Origin: Antedon bifida
Lineage: Eukaryota > Echinodermata > Crinoidea > Comatulida > Antedonidae
Assembly: GCA_963402885.1 (NCBI GenBank)
Contig: OY727093.1
Location: 62,001 to 126,000 of the forward strand
Reading direction: 5' to 3'
DNA: 64,000 bases
In this document: in pieces, positions 1-15,868 of the stretch
Numbering within the stretch: the first letter of the stretch is position 1
Layout of the letters: each line of letters opens with the position of its first letter
The notes under the pieces: model-generated
Databases searched by the model: none
The model's input: the letters and a program-made list of their open reading frames with translations, nothing else
Told to the model about the DNA's origin: nothing
Position numbers and translations under genes: made by a program

Positions 1-66
1 TACTGTATTTGACGGGCCGTCGTCCAAGACTTTTAATTCAGAGAAGGTTTTATGAAAGTTAATAGC

Positions 67-3000
67 ATGGGTAGCTTACTAACACGTTTCAGGGTATGTA
101 TTGCAATCTTTGCATGCATTTTAATTATAAATGCCTAGGCCTAGCCCAGTCGGAAATTCGCCCAGTCTTCCTACTCTAGCTAGCTAGGCCCTACCTAATA
201 TTAATTAAGCTGAGTAGTGTAGGCCTAGCTAGGCCTTAGGTCCTAGTGATTAGGCTACTGGCCAGGCCTATACCTAGCCTAGCTAGTCCACTACTACTAG
301 GCTAGCAAAGTCAGCTATAATTAGGATATTTATTTAAACAAATAAATCATCCATCATCATGCCATGGCATTTTAATTTTTATTGCATGCAATGCAAATCT
401 TTTTTTAATTAAACATAGGACTTAGGCCTAGGTAGGTTATGTATTAATAGTATTGTATTATGTAGGCCTCTATAGGTTAACTAGCCTAGTACTGTTTGGT
501 ATGTACTTTTTTTTTTATTTTCATTTACAGAAGAAGAAAACAACTGTGGAAATCCTTGAAGATATTGAAAATGACATCAGCAGACTTTTAAAATACAAAC
601 GACAAGATCAGCAGCTTGAAAAGCAGTATCTGGGATCATTGATCATCTACTCAATAATTGTGTACATTGTTGGAGCTCTTGTTTTCTATCTTTCCTTTTG
701 GCCACAAACATATACAGACACTATTATTCGAGTTATTCCACTTCTAGTTTTTCCATTTGTGTAAGTACAATATGATATCATATTTTGTAATTTAACCATA
801 CCAAATTTCCGGTCATTCCATAGTAATTTACTTGGTCGACCAAGTCTAATTAATTCATTTAAATATAAAAAAAGTTTTTTTGAATGTTTGAATCTAAACC
901 ACCATATTAATTATGTGTCTTGTGACTAAATATTTTAGGATATGGGGAATTCGAAAACTACTTCAATGGTATTTTGTCAAAAGAAAAATTAAAAATGGTA
1001 TGTATTTTATAAACAATTAATCAATTATTTAAAATCTATGTAAATGAAATTATTACAAATAAAAATCAAGTGATATGAATTTATACATGAATGGAGTTGT
1101 TTATTTAAATAAAAATCAAGTGATATGAATTTATACATGAATGGAGTTGTTATTTAAATAAAAATCAAGTGATATGAATTTATACATGAATGGAGTTGTT
1201 ATTTAAATAAAAATCAAGTGATATGAATTTATACATGAATGGAGTTGTTATTTACAGATATTGCTCTTGAAGACCTTCGAGAAAAAAAGAAAAAAATTGT
1301 AAGTAATTGTAGATACAAATAAAACAAGCCTGTTAGTGGCGATGATTCGCTGTTGGTCTTAAATGAAATAAAGAATAAAATAAGCAAAAAGCTAGATCAA
1401 AATGATAAAGTAAACATATCAACCAGAATTTGCAAAGCTTTTGGGTATCACTAACCCTTTATTAGAGAATGAATGCACTTGCTGCTTATAATATTTATAA
1501 TTTTGTTTACATTATGGCAAAAGTTTATATTCAACTAGTATTTTATTTACAGTATTTGTATTATTAGATTTAATGAAAACATTATATTCTGGCATATTAT
1601 GTAACAACACATTTAATTGTTTTTAGTTAGAAGATGTAAAAGAAACAGAGAGTTACAAAAAGGCAAAAGAAATACTTGAGAGGTTTGACCCATCCTCAAG
1701 GCCACCACCTCCAACTGTTGTTCCTGTTGGCCCTTCTCAACCAGGTTAGTTTAAAAAGCTATTAAAAAGATGAACATTATCAGGATATAACTAGAAAACA
1801 AAACCTTTTCACTGTAAGATGCTTTTCCCAGCATACAACTCCATATATCTAAATTAAGAAATGATTAGTGGAAAACATGTACAGTACTACAACTCTATAA
1901 TTATGTACTGTAGTAGTGAGTCCTATATGATATCAGCTTCTAATGGATGTAAATGTATATAAGTAATATCTTGTACAGTCAATTCTGTGTTTTTTTTAGC
2001 AACAGCATTAAGGCAGAGGACTAAAGCACCACTAGTAATGGGAAGACCAATGGCCAGACCTCAACAGCCAAGTATGTCTCAAAAACCAATGGCAGCGATT
2101 GGGCCTACTACACCACAACAGTTTGTACCAAGTAAGTGTTTGTATATTTCAGATACTAGTGGTAGAGATATAGCAAATTGTATCAAGAATCACAACCAAC
2201 AGTTCAAACTATTCAATGTAAAATGAATTTGTTACAGTAACATAGCAATTAATTGTCCCTACTATTTACATCTTTCATTATTATTATGGTTTGAAGTCTT
2301 TTTTAATTTGTTACCCAACATTTGTTATTTGCATTGATCACTTAGCCTGCTTAATGAATAACAATTTAAGTTGATTCATAGTTATAAAATGTTGCTGCTG
2401 TAATGCAAATGAAATCTAATAATTCATAATATCATCTTCCATGTTTAAATGACCCATGCTTCTTTTTTCTTTTTGTTCTGTTCTGTTAAAGGTGGTGCAA
2501 TGCATTTCCTCTATCCATATTTTTTATTATCTTGTTAATTTATAGATTTGGAATAGTTTGTTGTATCATTATTCATATTTAACTTTAGGAAGGCCAATTA
2601 CACCCAGACCTATCTTACCACAACAACGAGGTAAAGTTGATAAACTAATGGATTATTTAGTTGGAGATGGACCTGAAAATAGATACGCTCTTATCTGTAA
2701 GCAATGTCATTCACACAATGGAATGGCTCTGAAAGAAGAGTTTGAATATCTCTGTAAGTAGGAGTTGTCTTAATATAATACTTTTTCTATATTTATTTTT
2801 GTACCTTACATAGATAGATCAGCTGCTGTTACAACTGTTGTATGCACACAAATAATGAATATTGTATAATTTGAATCATGTAAATGCTATGCATTATGTT
2901 GAATTGGGAGATTTGAAAGGTTGACTGTTAGCTAGGATTCAAAGAGGCAGAGCTACAGTAAGTTCAGACAGTGAGGCGTTGAATGTACATATTCTCCCTA

Positions 3001-3978
3001 TTCAAAATTCAGTATTTGAATTATACACCAAACTTTTATTAAATTAATACACTGCTTCCATCTTGAATTTGAATACCAAGGGCTAAGTACCTTCTTGTGG
3101 TATACAAGAATATACACTTATAAACTTAACAGATACATGGTTTAAAATTATAAGAAGCATTAGTTCTATATTCTAATGTGTTTATTTTATTCTCTGTAGC
3201 CTTTAGGTGTGCATATTGTAATTTTCTAAATGAAGCAAGAAAACAACGTAAAAATGCTCCTAAACTTCCTGAGGTTAGCCTACTAAATTCACCAGGTACA
3301 CAACAATTTTAAGTTTAAAAGTTGTTAATAATAACTTATGATACTGGATTAAACATTATTAGAGCAAAACCTTACCTAATTGTTTATCATTAGAATCAAG
3401 GCTACTAATTTCCTACCTTGTACTGTACTGTTATAACACTATATTTTACTGTTGAATTGTCCAATAGAAAGCCAGCCAAAGTTACTTGCACACTGGTTTT
3501 AGTAGTCCTGCTGTATAATCCATTGTTTCTAATTCTGTTAATTCTTATCATCCATGTGCAGTGACATATGTATAAGTATGTATGTAAAAAATTAAACTAC
3601 ACAATTATTAAGCCTTTCTGCCCAAAATGGTAGTTCATTTGCAAGTAATTTAGCTTTTCCCTATAATCATTGCATAAGAAATTTGAAACATACTTCTCTC
3701 TTTCAGCATTTTCTACTCAAGCGGCTGAGGAGAGAGCTTTAGGCTCGCAAGAGGAAGAAGTTGAAGAGATTGGTAATGATGAACAGAGTGAAAACATATT
3801 GGAAACATGTGTGAACGAAGGTGCAACAAATGAAACAACTATTGCTAAAGAAATCAACATGCTAGATGAGCCAAAACCTGAAATAAAAACGGATGATGAA
3901 ATAATGGACAGTAGTCTTTCAGATACCAAAAGTGCACTTAGTGTTAAGGATGACAATTTACAAACAGTGGGAGATTGA
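67..3978 (+). CDS. LNPK: Lunapark, ER three-way-junction protein (9 coding exons)
   Basis: Lunapark stabilises three-way junctions of the tubular endoplasmic reticulum. I assembled nine coding exons with GT-AG borders and a continuous frame: 67-93, 531-760, 939-997, 1258-1298, 1627-1744, 2000-2131, 2589-2753, 3200-3295 and 3707-3978 (1140 nt, 379 aa). The start ATG at 67 gives MGSLLTRFR, matching the N-terminal pattern of animal Lunaparks; Gly2 with Thr6 fits N-myristoylation. A coiled coil (about residues 14-41) is followed by two membrane segments (about 43-64 and 74-96) and a second charged coiled coil (about 105-140). A proline-rich linker leads to the Lunapark zinc finger, C239-X2-C242-X18-C261-X2-C264, flanked by the family signatures GDGPENRYALIC and NGMALKEEFEY. 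The C-terminal tail is acidic (about residues 290-379). An ATG at 453 lies in intron 1 and is not the start. Seen: exons and motifs. Known: family role. Identification is very secure; only the 5' UTR is unresolved. Confidence 0.94.
1057..1253. repeat. 49/50-bp minisatellite, 4 copies, in LNPK intron 3
   Basis: Four nearly identical copies of a unit beginning AAATAAAAATCAAGTGATAT start at 1057, 1107, 1156 and 1205. The last copy runs directly into the 3' splice site of exon 4 (acceptor AG at 1256-1257), so the branch-point and pyrimidine region of this intron is repeat-derived. Confidence 0.95.
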
Positions 3979-4060
3979 AAAAAAAAGTGTTGATTATTTA
4001 TTAACTTATGTACATTTAAAAAGCATATTATATACATTTTCTTTTGTTTTCTCTTGCCAT

Positions 4061-4165
4061 GCTACATATGGGTACAGTATTGCTACATATGGGTACAGTA
4101 TTGCTACATATGGGTACAGTATTGCTACATATGGGTACAGTATTGCTACATATGGGTACAGTATT
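4061..4165. repeat. 21-bp tandem repeat, 5 copies, in LNPK 3' UTR
   Basis: Five perfect copies of the 21-bp unit that starts GCTACATATGGGTACAGTAT lie 83 bp after the LNPK stop, almost certainly in its 3' UTR. Because 21 is a multiple of three, the array gives open frames that are not genes. Confidence 0.95.
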
Positions 4166-4632
4166 GATTCATGAGTACTCTATGATTAATACATCTACTG
4201 TAATTACTTTATTGCAAAAATCTCATAAATATAAAAAGTGGTTTCAGTTCACTTAATTAAATACAATTTCAATTACATGTTTATATGACCATTTGATTAG
4301 GGTTGCTTTATGTCAGCATTAATTGAATCTACTGTTTGTGATCCAGCAGCAGGGTTGATTGACTACTACAACAACTACAGTAGAGGTCACTCTACATGTG
4401 TGCTGTCTTGTAACTACTGTACAATTGAGATGCATCATTAGGCACATTCTAATTAATACTATGCAGTTATTAATTTAATTGTTATATTCAAATGTTTTCT
4501 GTAATACTGCGCATAACGTTCTTCTTGTTTAAACAATATTAAAATTTAATTGAAAACTACTTTTCGTTGTATTTATCAAATTTTAGTGGTGAATATGGAT
4601 TGGGGCATAGAGATATTATAGTGTACTATAAT
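4166..4632. other. LNPK 3' flank, no gene seen
   Basis: AT-rich sequence with the probable 3' UTR end of LNPK. I see no canonical AATAAA here, so the polyadenylation site is not assigned. Confidence 0.5.
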
Positions 4633-5222
4633 CCCTAAACCGTCTCGGCCAAAGTCAAGTCGGCCCCTAGTCAACTCGGCCCCAAGTCAAGTCAGCCCCA
4701 CATCAACTCGGCCCCAAGTCAACTCGGTCTCGAGTCATCTCGGCCTCACGTCAACTCGGCCAAAAACTAATTGGTCAACTCGGCCCCAATAAAGTATGGA
4801 ACGCAAAAAGTGAAGCGAATTGATGAAAGAATAAAATAATTTTAAATATATTATTTTTTATAAACATTTTTATTTTATCTAATAACTATCATTCATTCTG
4901 GGAACATCCTTGTAATGTATCAAAATATATAGCCTTGGTCGGACTAACAAACACATACTGAAACTGTACATCACAACTATTAATATAGATAAATACTACT
5001 TATCAATTAAACGAAAAACGACAGAGTGTGTTATAATTTATATTGAATTTTCCGTTTTATTTTGTCAAGGCCTATGTGTAGGCCTAACCTTACTAATCCT
5101 GCCATTTTAACTATTAGCACTTTTTCGACTTGGCTTGGGACTGAGTTGACTTTGGACCGACTTGACGTGGGGCCAACTTGACTTTGGCCGAGACGGTTTA
5201 GGGCCGAGTTGACCTGCACCCT
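4633..5222. mobile_element. Foldback / MITE-like element with subrepeated inverted ends
   Basis: Bases 4633-4667 and 5169-5203 are inverted copies of each other with one mismatch in 35 (core CCTAAACCGTCTCGGCCAAA). Inside both arms the sequence is built of short repeats of the form GTCAACTCGGCCCC, giving long, internally repetitive terminal inverted repeats around an AT-rich centre of about 330 bp. The right arm continues outward to about 5222 (CCGAGTTGACCTGCACCC) without a counterpart on the left, so the left end looks truncated. No transposase frame is present. I infer a non-autonomous DNA transposon of foldback type; the superfamily and target-site duplication are not determined. Confidence 0.8.
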
Positions 5223-6125
5223 AATATTACAGTAGGCCTACTGTATGTTAAAAAACAGTGACATTTTTGTTGATGCAAACTTTCATTTTCAAAATAATTT
5301 TCCAACGTTATTTCAACGGGGATTTCAATGTTATCTTATTTTACATTGTTTCAACGTTGATAATTTTTACGTTGAATCAATTTTACGTTTCTGGTATTTT
5401 TATTCAACTTCAGAGTTTTATTTGCATCCTATAACAAAAATTATCCACCGTATATCCACCATCTTTTTTCACCTTCTAGGGAGTCACCAGACATGTTATT
5501 ACATTAGGTTTACTACCTAACTACTGAAAAAAGGTCTTCCTGGTTTTTATAGCAGAATTTTGCCAACATTTTGTATTTGACCATTTTAAGGGAAATTCAT
5601 GTTTTTTCATCTTGATTTCTATTACAATTATTTGATTTATGTACAATTAACCAGATATTATATTTAAAATTCATACCTGTACCTGAGCTTTAAAACAAAA
5701 TTTCCGACGTTTTTTCAACGTTAAGACATAAGTCACATAATTCAACCAGTTTTTATACACAGTATATTTTATACACAGTATACTGTGTATAAAGAGGCAG
5801 GCATAGTAATTCTAAAATATTTAGTTCAAGTTTATTATATACAATAATGTGACCAAAATAATAATGCCACGTGCGGTATACATTACATATGATCATTTGG
5901 TCAGAAACGATCAGGCTGGTGAAACAAAGGAACACTAACAAAATAAAATTGTGAGTTGACATACAAGAGAAATACATATATAAAGTTTGTTTTTGGGTTT
6001 TTTTTCAAAAAAGAAACAAAGAATGAAAACAAATGTGGCAATGACCAAAACTCCGAGTTAGTTTCACGTCGTCGGTGGTAAGTTCATCAAAAAAGAATGC
6101 TTGTGTGCAGAGCCATGGCTCTGCT
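5223..6125. other. Intergenic, repeat-like sequence with TTCAACGTT motifs
   Basis: Between the foldback element and the ILF2 promoter. Variants of TTTCAACGTT recur at about 5300-5380 and again near 5700-5725, a texture typical of decayed DNA-transposon sequence. A perfect palindrome is listed separately. No coding exon recognised. Confidence 0.5.
5768..5793. repeat. 26-bp perfect palindrome
   Basis: The half-site TTTATACACAGTA is followed at once by its exact reverse complement. The left half is also directly repeated just upstream (around 5752-5767), so the palindrome may have arisen from that short repeat. Confidence 0.9.
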
Positions 6126-6152
6126 TGTGTGTGTGTGTGTGTGTGTGCGCGC
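6126..6152. repeat. (TG)n microsatellite with CGCGC end
   Basis: A run of about eleven TG dinucleotides followed by CGCGC, about 200 bp upstream of the ILF2 start codon. Confidence 0.95.
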
Positions 6153-6352
6153 ACTCAAGCGGCAGGAGGCCAAACAGTCTGCTGCTGCTACGCATGCGCT
6201 GTGTGTGACACCGGTTTTAGCGTTCTTCTCATAGAGTGTAGTGTGTTTTGTGTGTGGCTGAAAAGCTTTTGTTTGTTTTATTTTTAGAAGCCTAACATAG
6301 GTGTAGGAATACGGGTGCGGGACACTACTTGATACACATTTATTGAAGTACT
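6153..6352 (+). promoter_or_regulatory. Probable ILF2 promoter / 5' UTR with NRF1-like site
   Basis: The 200 bp before the ILF2 start codon are more GC- and CpG-rich than the surroundings. CGCATGCGCT at 6191-6200 resembles the NRF1 consensus (GCGCATGCGC), which is common in promoters of housekeeping genes. No TATA box is evident. Site recognition is seen; promoter function is inferred from position. Confidence 0.5.
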
Positions 6353-11638
<5,286 letters not shown>

Positions 11639-13558
11639 AAAGCACACAATGCTTCAAACACCACCTTCTTAATATTTCTTATCTAAAAGAAAATATTAAT
11701 TATCATGTTAGAAAACTGATTCTTCTTACTCTTTTTGTCCACATCCATTTTACTACTAATATTCCTATTTAAATTGTCACAATTTATGCTATTCAATGTT
11801 ATCGATTTAAATGAAACATTATCTGCCTAGTTTAAAACATACTGAAAAACTGTGAATTAAAATAACAAGTAAAAACTGATTCCTCCACTTTCAAATTTAT
11901 GTCGCACTAGAATGTTGTTTAAATTGAAACTGCAATATTTGTTTTTATTTATTATATTATCACAGTTGAGAGTAATGTAATTATAAACTAACCCTAGCAA
12001 CGTTTTGTGTAATAGTCATTATTGATGATTATAGCCTTTTATTTAATAGACTTGTGACCAACGGTTTATGTTACAAATATTTGTGCTAAGAGTTCTTAAG
12101 ATTAAAGATAAGCAAAATGATTGTCATTTTCATCAAAATGTTTTACTAAATAAAATATGTCCCTGCATACTCAGTGTGAAGAGTAACATGTAACATATTC
12201 AATACTTAACACTATTAGTATTATGTACTCGGAGGTGCACTCAATAGATAATTACATAATTTTTACATACATTAGCAATATACATGTCAACGACGGGGTT
12301 ATTAATTATAGACTACACTTACTGAGTTTCGTACTTTAATCCGAATTACCTCGTTATGGTAATATTTGGCCGGCGTTGGCGTTAACATCTACGCATATCT
12401 CTATTTGAATATTAGGCTGTTGATGTTTGAATGTCATTGATCGTCATGCTTCACGCATTTATGATGTATCATTACATGGCCAGAGGAAGTGATTTTCGTT
12501 TCTCCCTTGAATAAATGATGTATTATCTTTTCTTTTTGTTTACAAGCCATTCAAATTCATGCTGTTCGCATCAAATTAATAATAATAATAATACATTCAA
12601 GTTTATGTGCTATATTATAAGACACGTTGGACATTAAATATTGCTTCAGTACATTTTATACATACCGATATTGCATTGATATTGATTTGATCGAAATGAA
12701 AACAAGGTATTCGGAAAGTATGCTGTTACACCTCAATAAATTCAATAATTGTAAATCTTATATGACATTAATGGTTTTACTAGGTAAGGTCGCATGATAA
12801 AATACATGACAATGTGATAACATATAGGATTAGTGAGAATGTTTTAACGTCCGGTCGATTTTTAGTGCGTATGTAAGTATGTAAGTTATTGAATAAGGTG
12901 GTTCGATAATTCTGTTCAACCACATCACGCTGATCTAGCAATTTTAAAAATAGTGTTTACGTCAGCAAAAATAAGAAATCTGCGATGGCAAAATCGTCCC
13001 AACACACAGTTTTGTATACTTGTAATATTGTTTTATTATCAATTCAAAATGGATTTTAAATAGTTTGCCATAGTCTCAAACATGTAAATTCTTTATTGAT
13101 CATCCTCCATAAAACACATTACGTATAGTCGTAAATATAAATGCAAATCTAAAATGAATACTGATACAAATCTCCCCCAGGAATTCGTTGAATTTGTTTT
13201 ATTTGAATCCTGGAAAAATAAAAACAATTCGATTATCATTGAATCATGTGATTATTGTGTGTTTGTGTAAAAATCATTAATGCTAAATGGATCTTGGTTT
13301 AAAAAAGGCCCTACATAAATCTTCGTATTCGAGAGTGAGATATCTCGTAGGCCAATTTGTTGGGCAATATTATCTTACTGTTATTTACGTACTTTGGATG
13401 GTGTGATGCTTTTATAAGCCTATTTTGTGATATGTTCAATAATTCTACTTCATATAGCGCCATCTCTCACTAGCAGCGTATTTTAATGCAAAAATATCGC
13501 CAACGTCCAATGGTGATTTTTCATTTTTGTACGTATAACGTATGGTGTTTCTTTGCAG
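11639..13558. other. ILF2 3' UTR then AT-rich intergenic sequence
   Basis: The ILF2 3' UTR probably runs from the stop to just past the AATAAA at 12149-12154. Beyond it, a slightly CpG-richer patch lies at 12355-12410 (around GGCCGGCGTTGGCG). No convincing exon until the splice-flanked segment at 13559. Confidence 0.5.
12149..12154 (+). terminator. Candidate ILF2 polyadenylation signal
   Basis: AATAAA about 510 bp after the ILF2 stop codon. It is the first canonical hexamer I see in a plausible place; no transcript evidence is available. Confidence 0.45.
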
Positions 13559-13588
13559 CAGAAGATATTTCCAAACAAACTAATCCAG
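13559..13588 (+). other. Candidate micro-exon A (unrecognised gene)
   Basis: A 30-nt segment lies between a strong acceptor (TTTCTTTGCAG) and a consensus donor (CAG|GTAAGT). The acceptor is a NAGNAG tandem (GCAGCAG), so 30 or 27 nt are possible. In phase 0 it reads QKIFPNKLIQ and joins in frame to the segment at 18612. The protein is not recognised. A chance match of splice-like signals cannot be excluded. Confidence 0.3.
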
Positions 13589-14231
13589 GTAAGTAGGCCT
13601 AAAAGCTGTTAATGCATCAATTGGTTTATACTATTTAGGACACACACACGATTGGGTTGCGAAAGTGAGTATAGATGCCACTGGTGTTCAGATAAAAAAA
13701 GGGAATAATTACTGAAAACGTGACCTATGCAGTTATAGATTGCGACCACCTGGGAAACAAAATAGAGAGAGCGAGATAAAGGTATCGACATGTTTTGGTT
13801 GTGATTTGGTTAGGGTACGGTTGTATAAGTTTTATCATACTACTACATAGTTAGTTGTTTGGCACGTGTGTTAAATAGTATTACTATTTCATACTGGCTT
13901 TTGGAAATTTGAACAAGAGAATGCAAAAATAACTAGATATCGTTTTACCAGCAGATAAGATATCTTTACAACCTCATGGGTACACACACAAATTAATTAT
14001 TTATAAATATCAATTTATAATGATGGGGTTAGGGGTAGAAATACAACAAAATTGTAGACTAATTTCAAGGAATATTTTACTGCCTACGATGTTCCATCGA
14101 ACTTATGGCACAAAGTGAAATTAAGTCATCACAGCATATTCGTGATAGAGTGCCATTAATTTGAATGACTTGAATATCGATCCCTATAATCAGGATACAA
14201 ATCATTTGGAAACGATTTTACACAACCCCAA
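13589..14231. other. AT-rich sequence, no gene seen
   Basis: Would be intronic if candidate exons A and B belong to one gene. No repeat or RNA gene recognised. Confidence 0.4.
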
Positions 14232-14368
14232 AGCTCTGTCTACACTATCAAACTAGTTTGACACAAACGTGTGATATTCCCAAATATGGTAGTGATATGA
14301 CATCATCATGTACATATGGGCATGTCACATTTTTTTGTCATATAAAGTTTGATAGTGTAGACAGAGCT
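14232..14368. mobile_element. MITE, 137 bp, perfect 23-bp terminal inverted repeats
   Basis: Bases 14232-14254 and 14346-14368 are perfect reverse complements (outer end AGCTCTGTCTACACTAT). The 91-bp interior has no coding capacity. Size and structure are those of a miniature inverted-repeat transposable element. I could not define a target-site duplication, so the superfamily is open. Confidence 0.88.
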
Positions 14369-14559
14369 ATACCAACTCTCATTGTTCGGGCCGATTTTGA
14401 CTCGTACGCGAAATTGTTATTATTCGACGTCCAAAATTCCTAAATATAACTTAACCTAACCCTGATCGTATAATGTTGGTGTTCTCCCGCGTGGCCTATT
14501 TATGTACATGGATGAGATGAACTTGTCAGTGAGTGTAGGCTTTTGATTTGAATTTATTA

Positions 14560-14700
14560 GGAAAATCATTATACAAAATACATACAACGTCATGACATTA
14601 ATTACTGATGTCAAATACACACATTTATAAAAGATTTTCCAGGATAGCCCAAAAAGCTTATTAGCTTATTTCTGTTGGGATCCCTAAATAATATAAAACT
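14560..14700 (-). mobile_element. LINE 3'-end relic
   Basis: On the minus strand it contains GGGATCCCAACAGAAA then GGGCTATCCTGGAAAA. This parallels the 3' UTR end of the LINE at 57.9 kb (GGGGCCCCAATGGAAA then GGGCTACCCTGGGTAA) in content and order. I infer a diverged, 5'-truncated copy of a related element. Confidence 0.5.
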
Positions 14701-14994
14701 AAAACTAAAAAAGTATTGCGTTAATACATACATTTTTTTTTTGATAATTGCAAAACAAATTAATTAACCCCTAACCCTTAAATGACTGTGACTATAGTTA
14801 TTTTTACTACAACGTTCAACTGCTACGTTGTTTATTAAAAGGATGTCAAACCTATCAGATACATATACCACATAATGCTGAATTGAATTTAAAATGATTA
14901 CTTTTGAATAGAATTTGAATAAAAGGCCTATATGATTCAATTTTTTAGCTATTATATCCTGAAATCCTGTTAAATTATTTTACTTACCATCATC

Positions 14995-15868
14995 CTACTA
15001 ATCTCCTGGCCTGTCATCCATGATGAGCCATCACCTACATAATCCACTAGCTGGCCTGTCCTCCATGATCAGTTATCGCCTACCTAATCACCAAACTGGT
15101 CTGTCCTCCAGGATAAGCCATCACCTAACCTAATTCCCTAGCTAGCCTATCCTCCATGATCAGTTATCGCCTAGCTAATCCCCAAACTGGTCTGTCCTCC
15201 ATGATGAGCCATCACCTACCTAATCCCCAAACTGGTCTGTCCTCCATGATGAGCCATCACCTAACCTAATCCCCTAGCTGGCCTGTCCTCCATGATCAGT
15301 TATCGTCTACCTAATCCCCAAACTGGACTGTCCTCCATGATGAGCCATCACCTAACCTAATCCCCTAGCTGGCCTGTCCTCCATGATGAGCCATCACCTA
15401 CCTAATCCCCAAACTGGTCTGTCCTCCATGATGAGCCATCACCTAACCTAATCCCCTAGCTGGCCTGTCCTCCATGATCAGTTATCGTCTACCTAATCCC
15501 CAAACTGGACTGTCCTCCATGATGAGCCATCACCTAACCTAATCCCCTAGCTGGCCTGTCCTCCATGATCAGTTATCGCCTACCTAATCCCCAAACTGGA
15601 CTGTCCTCCATGATGAGCCATCACCTAACCTAATCCCCTAGCTGGCCTGTCCTCCATGATAAGTTATCGCCTACCTAATCCCCTAGCTGGCCTGTCCTCC
15701 ATGATCAGTTATCGCCTACCTAATCCCCAAACTGGTCTGTCCTCCATGATGAGCCATCACCTAACCTAATCCCCTAGCTGGCCTGTCCTCCATGATCAGT
15801 TATCACCTAACCTAATCCCCTATCTGGCCTGTCCTCCATGATCAGTTATCGCCTACATAATCCCCTGG
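14995..15868. repeat. 44/45-bp minisatellite with dimeric structure, about 20 monomers
   Basis: Monomers share CTGTCCTCCATGAT and CCTAATCCCC. Two versions often alternate: one with GATCAGTTATCGCCTACC and one with GATGAGCCATCACCTAACC. The effective repeat is therefore partly a dimer of about 90 bp. Copies at the left end are more diverged. Confidence 0.95.

Noticed and set aside
453-530. ATG at 453 as the LNPK start
   Set aside because: It lies upstream of the exon 2 acceptor (AG at 529-530); the family N-terminus MGSLLTRFR is encoded at 67-93 and splices in phase.
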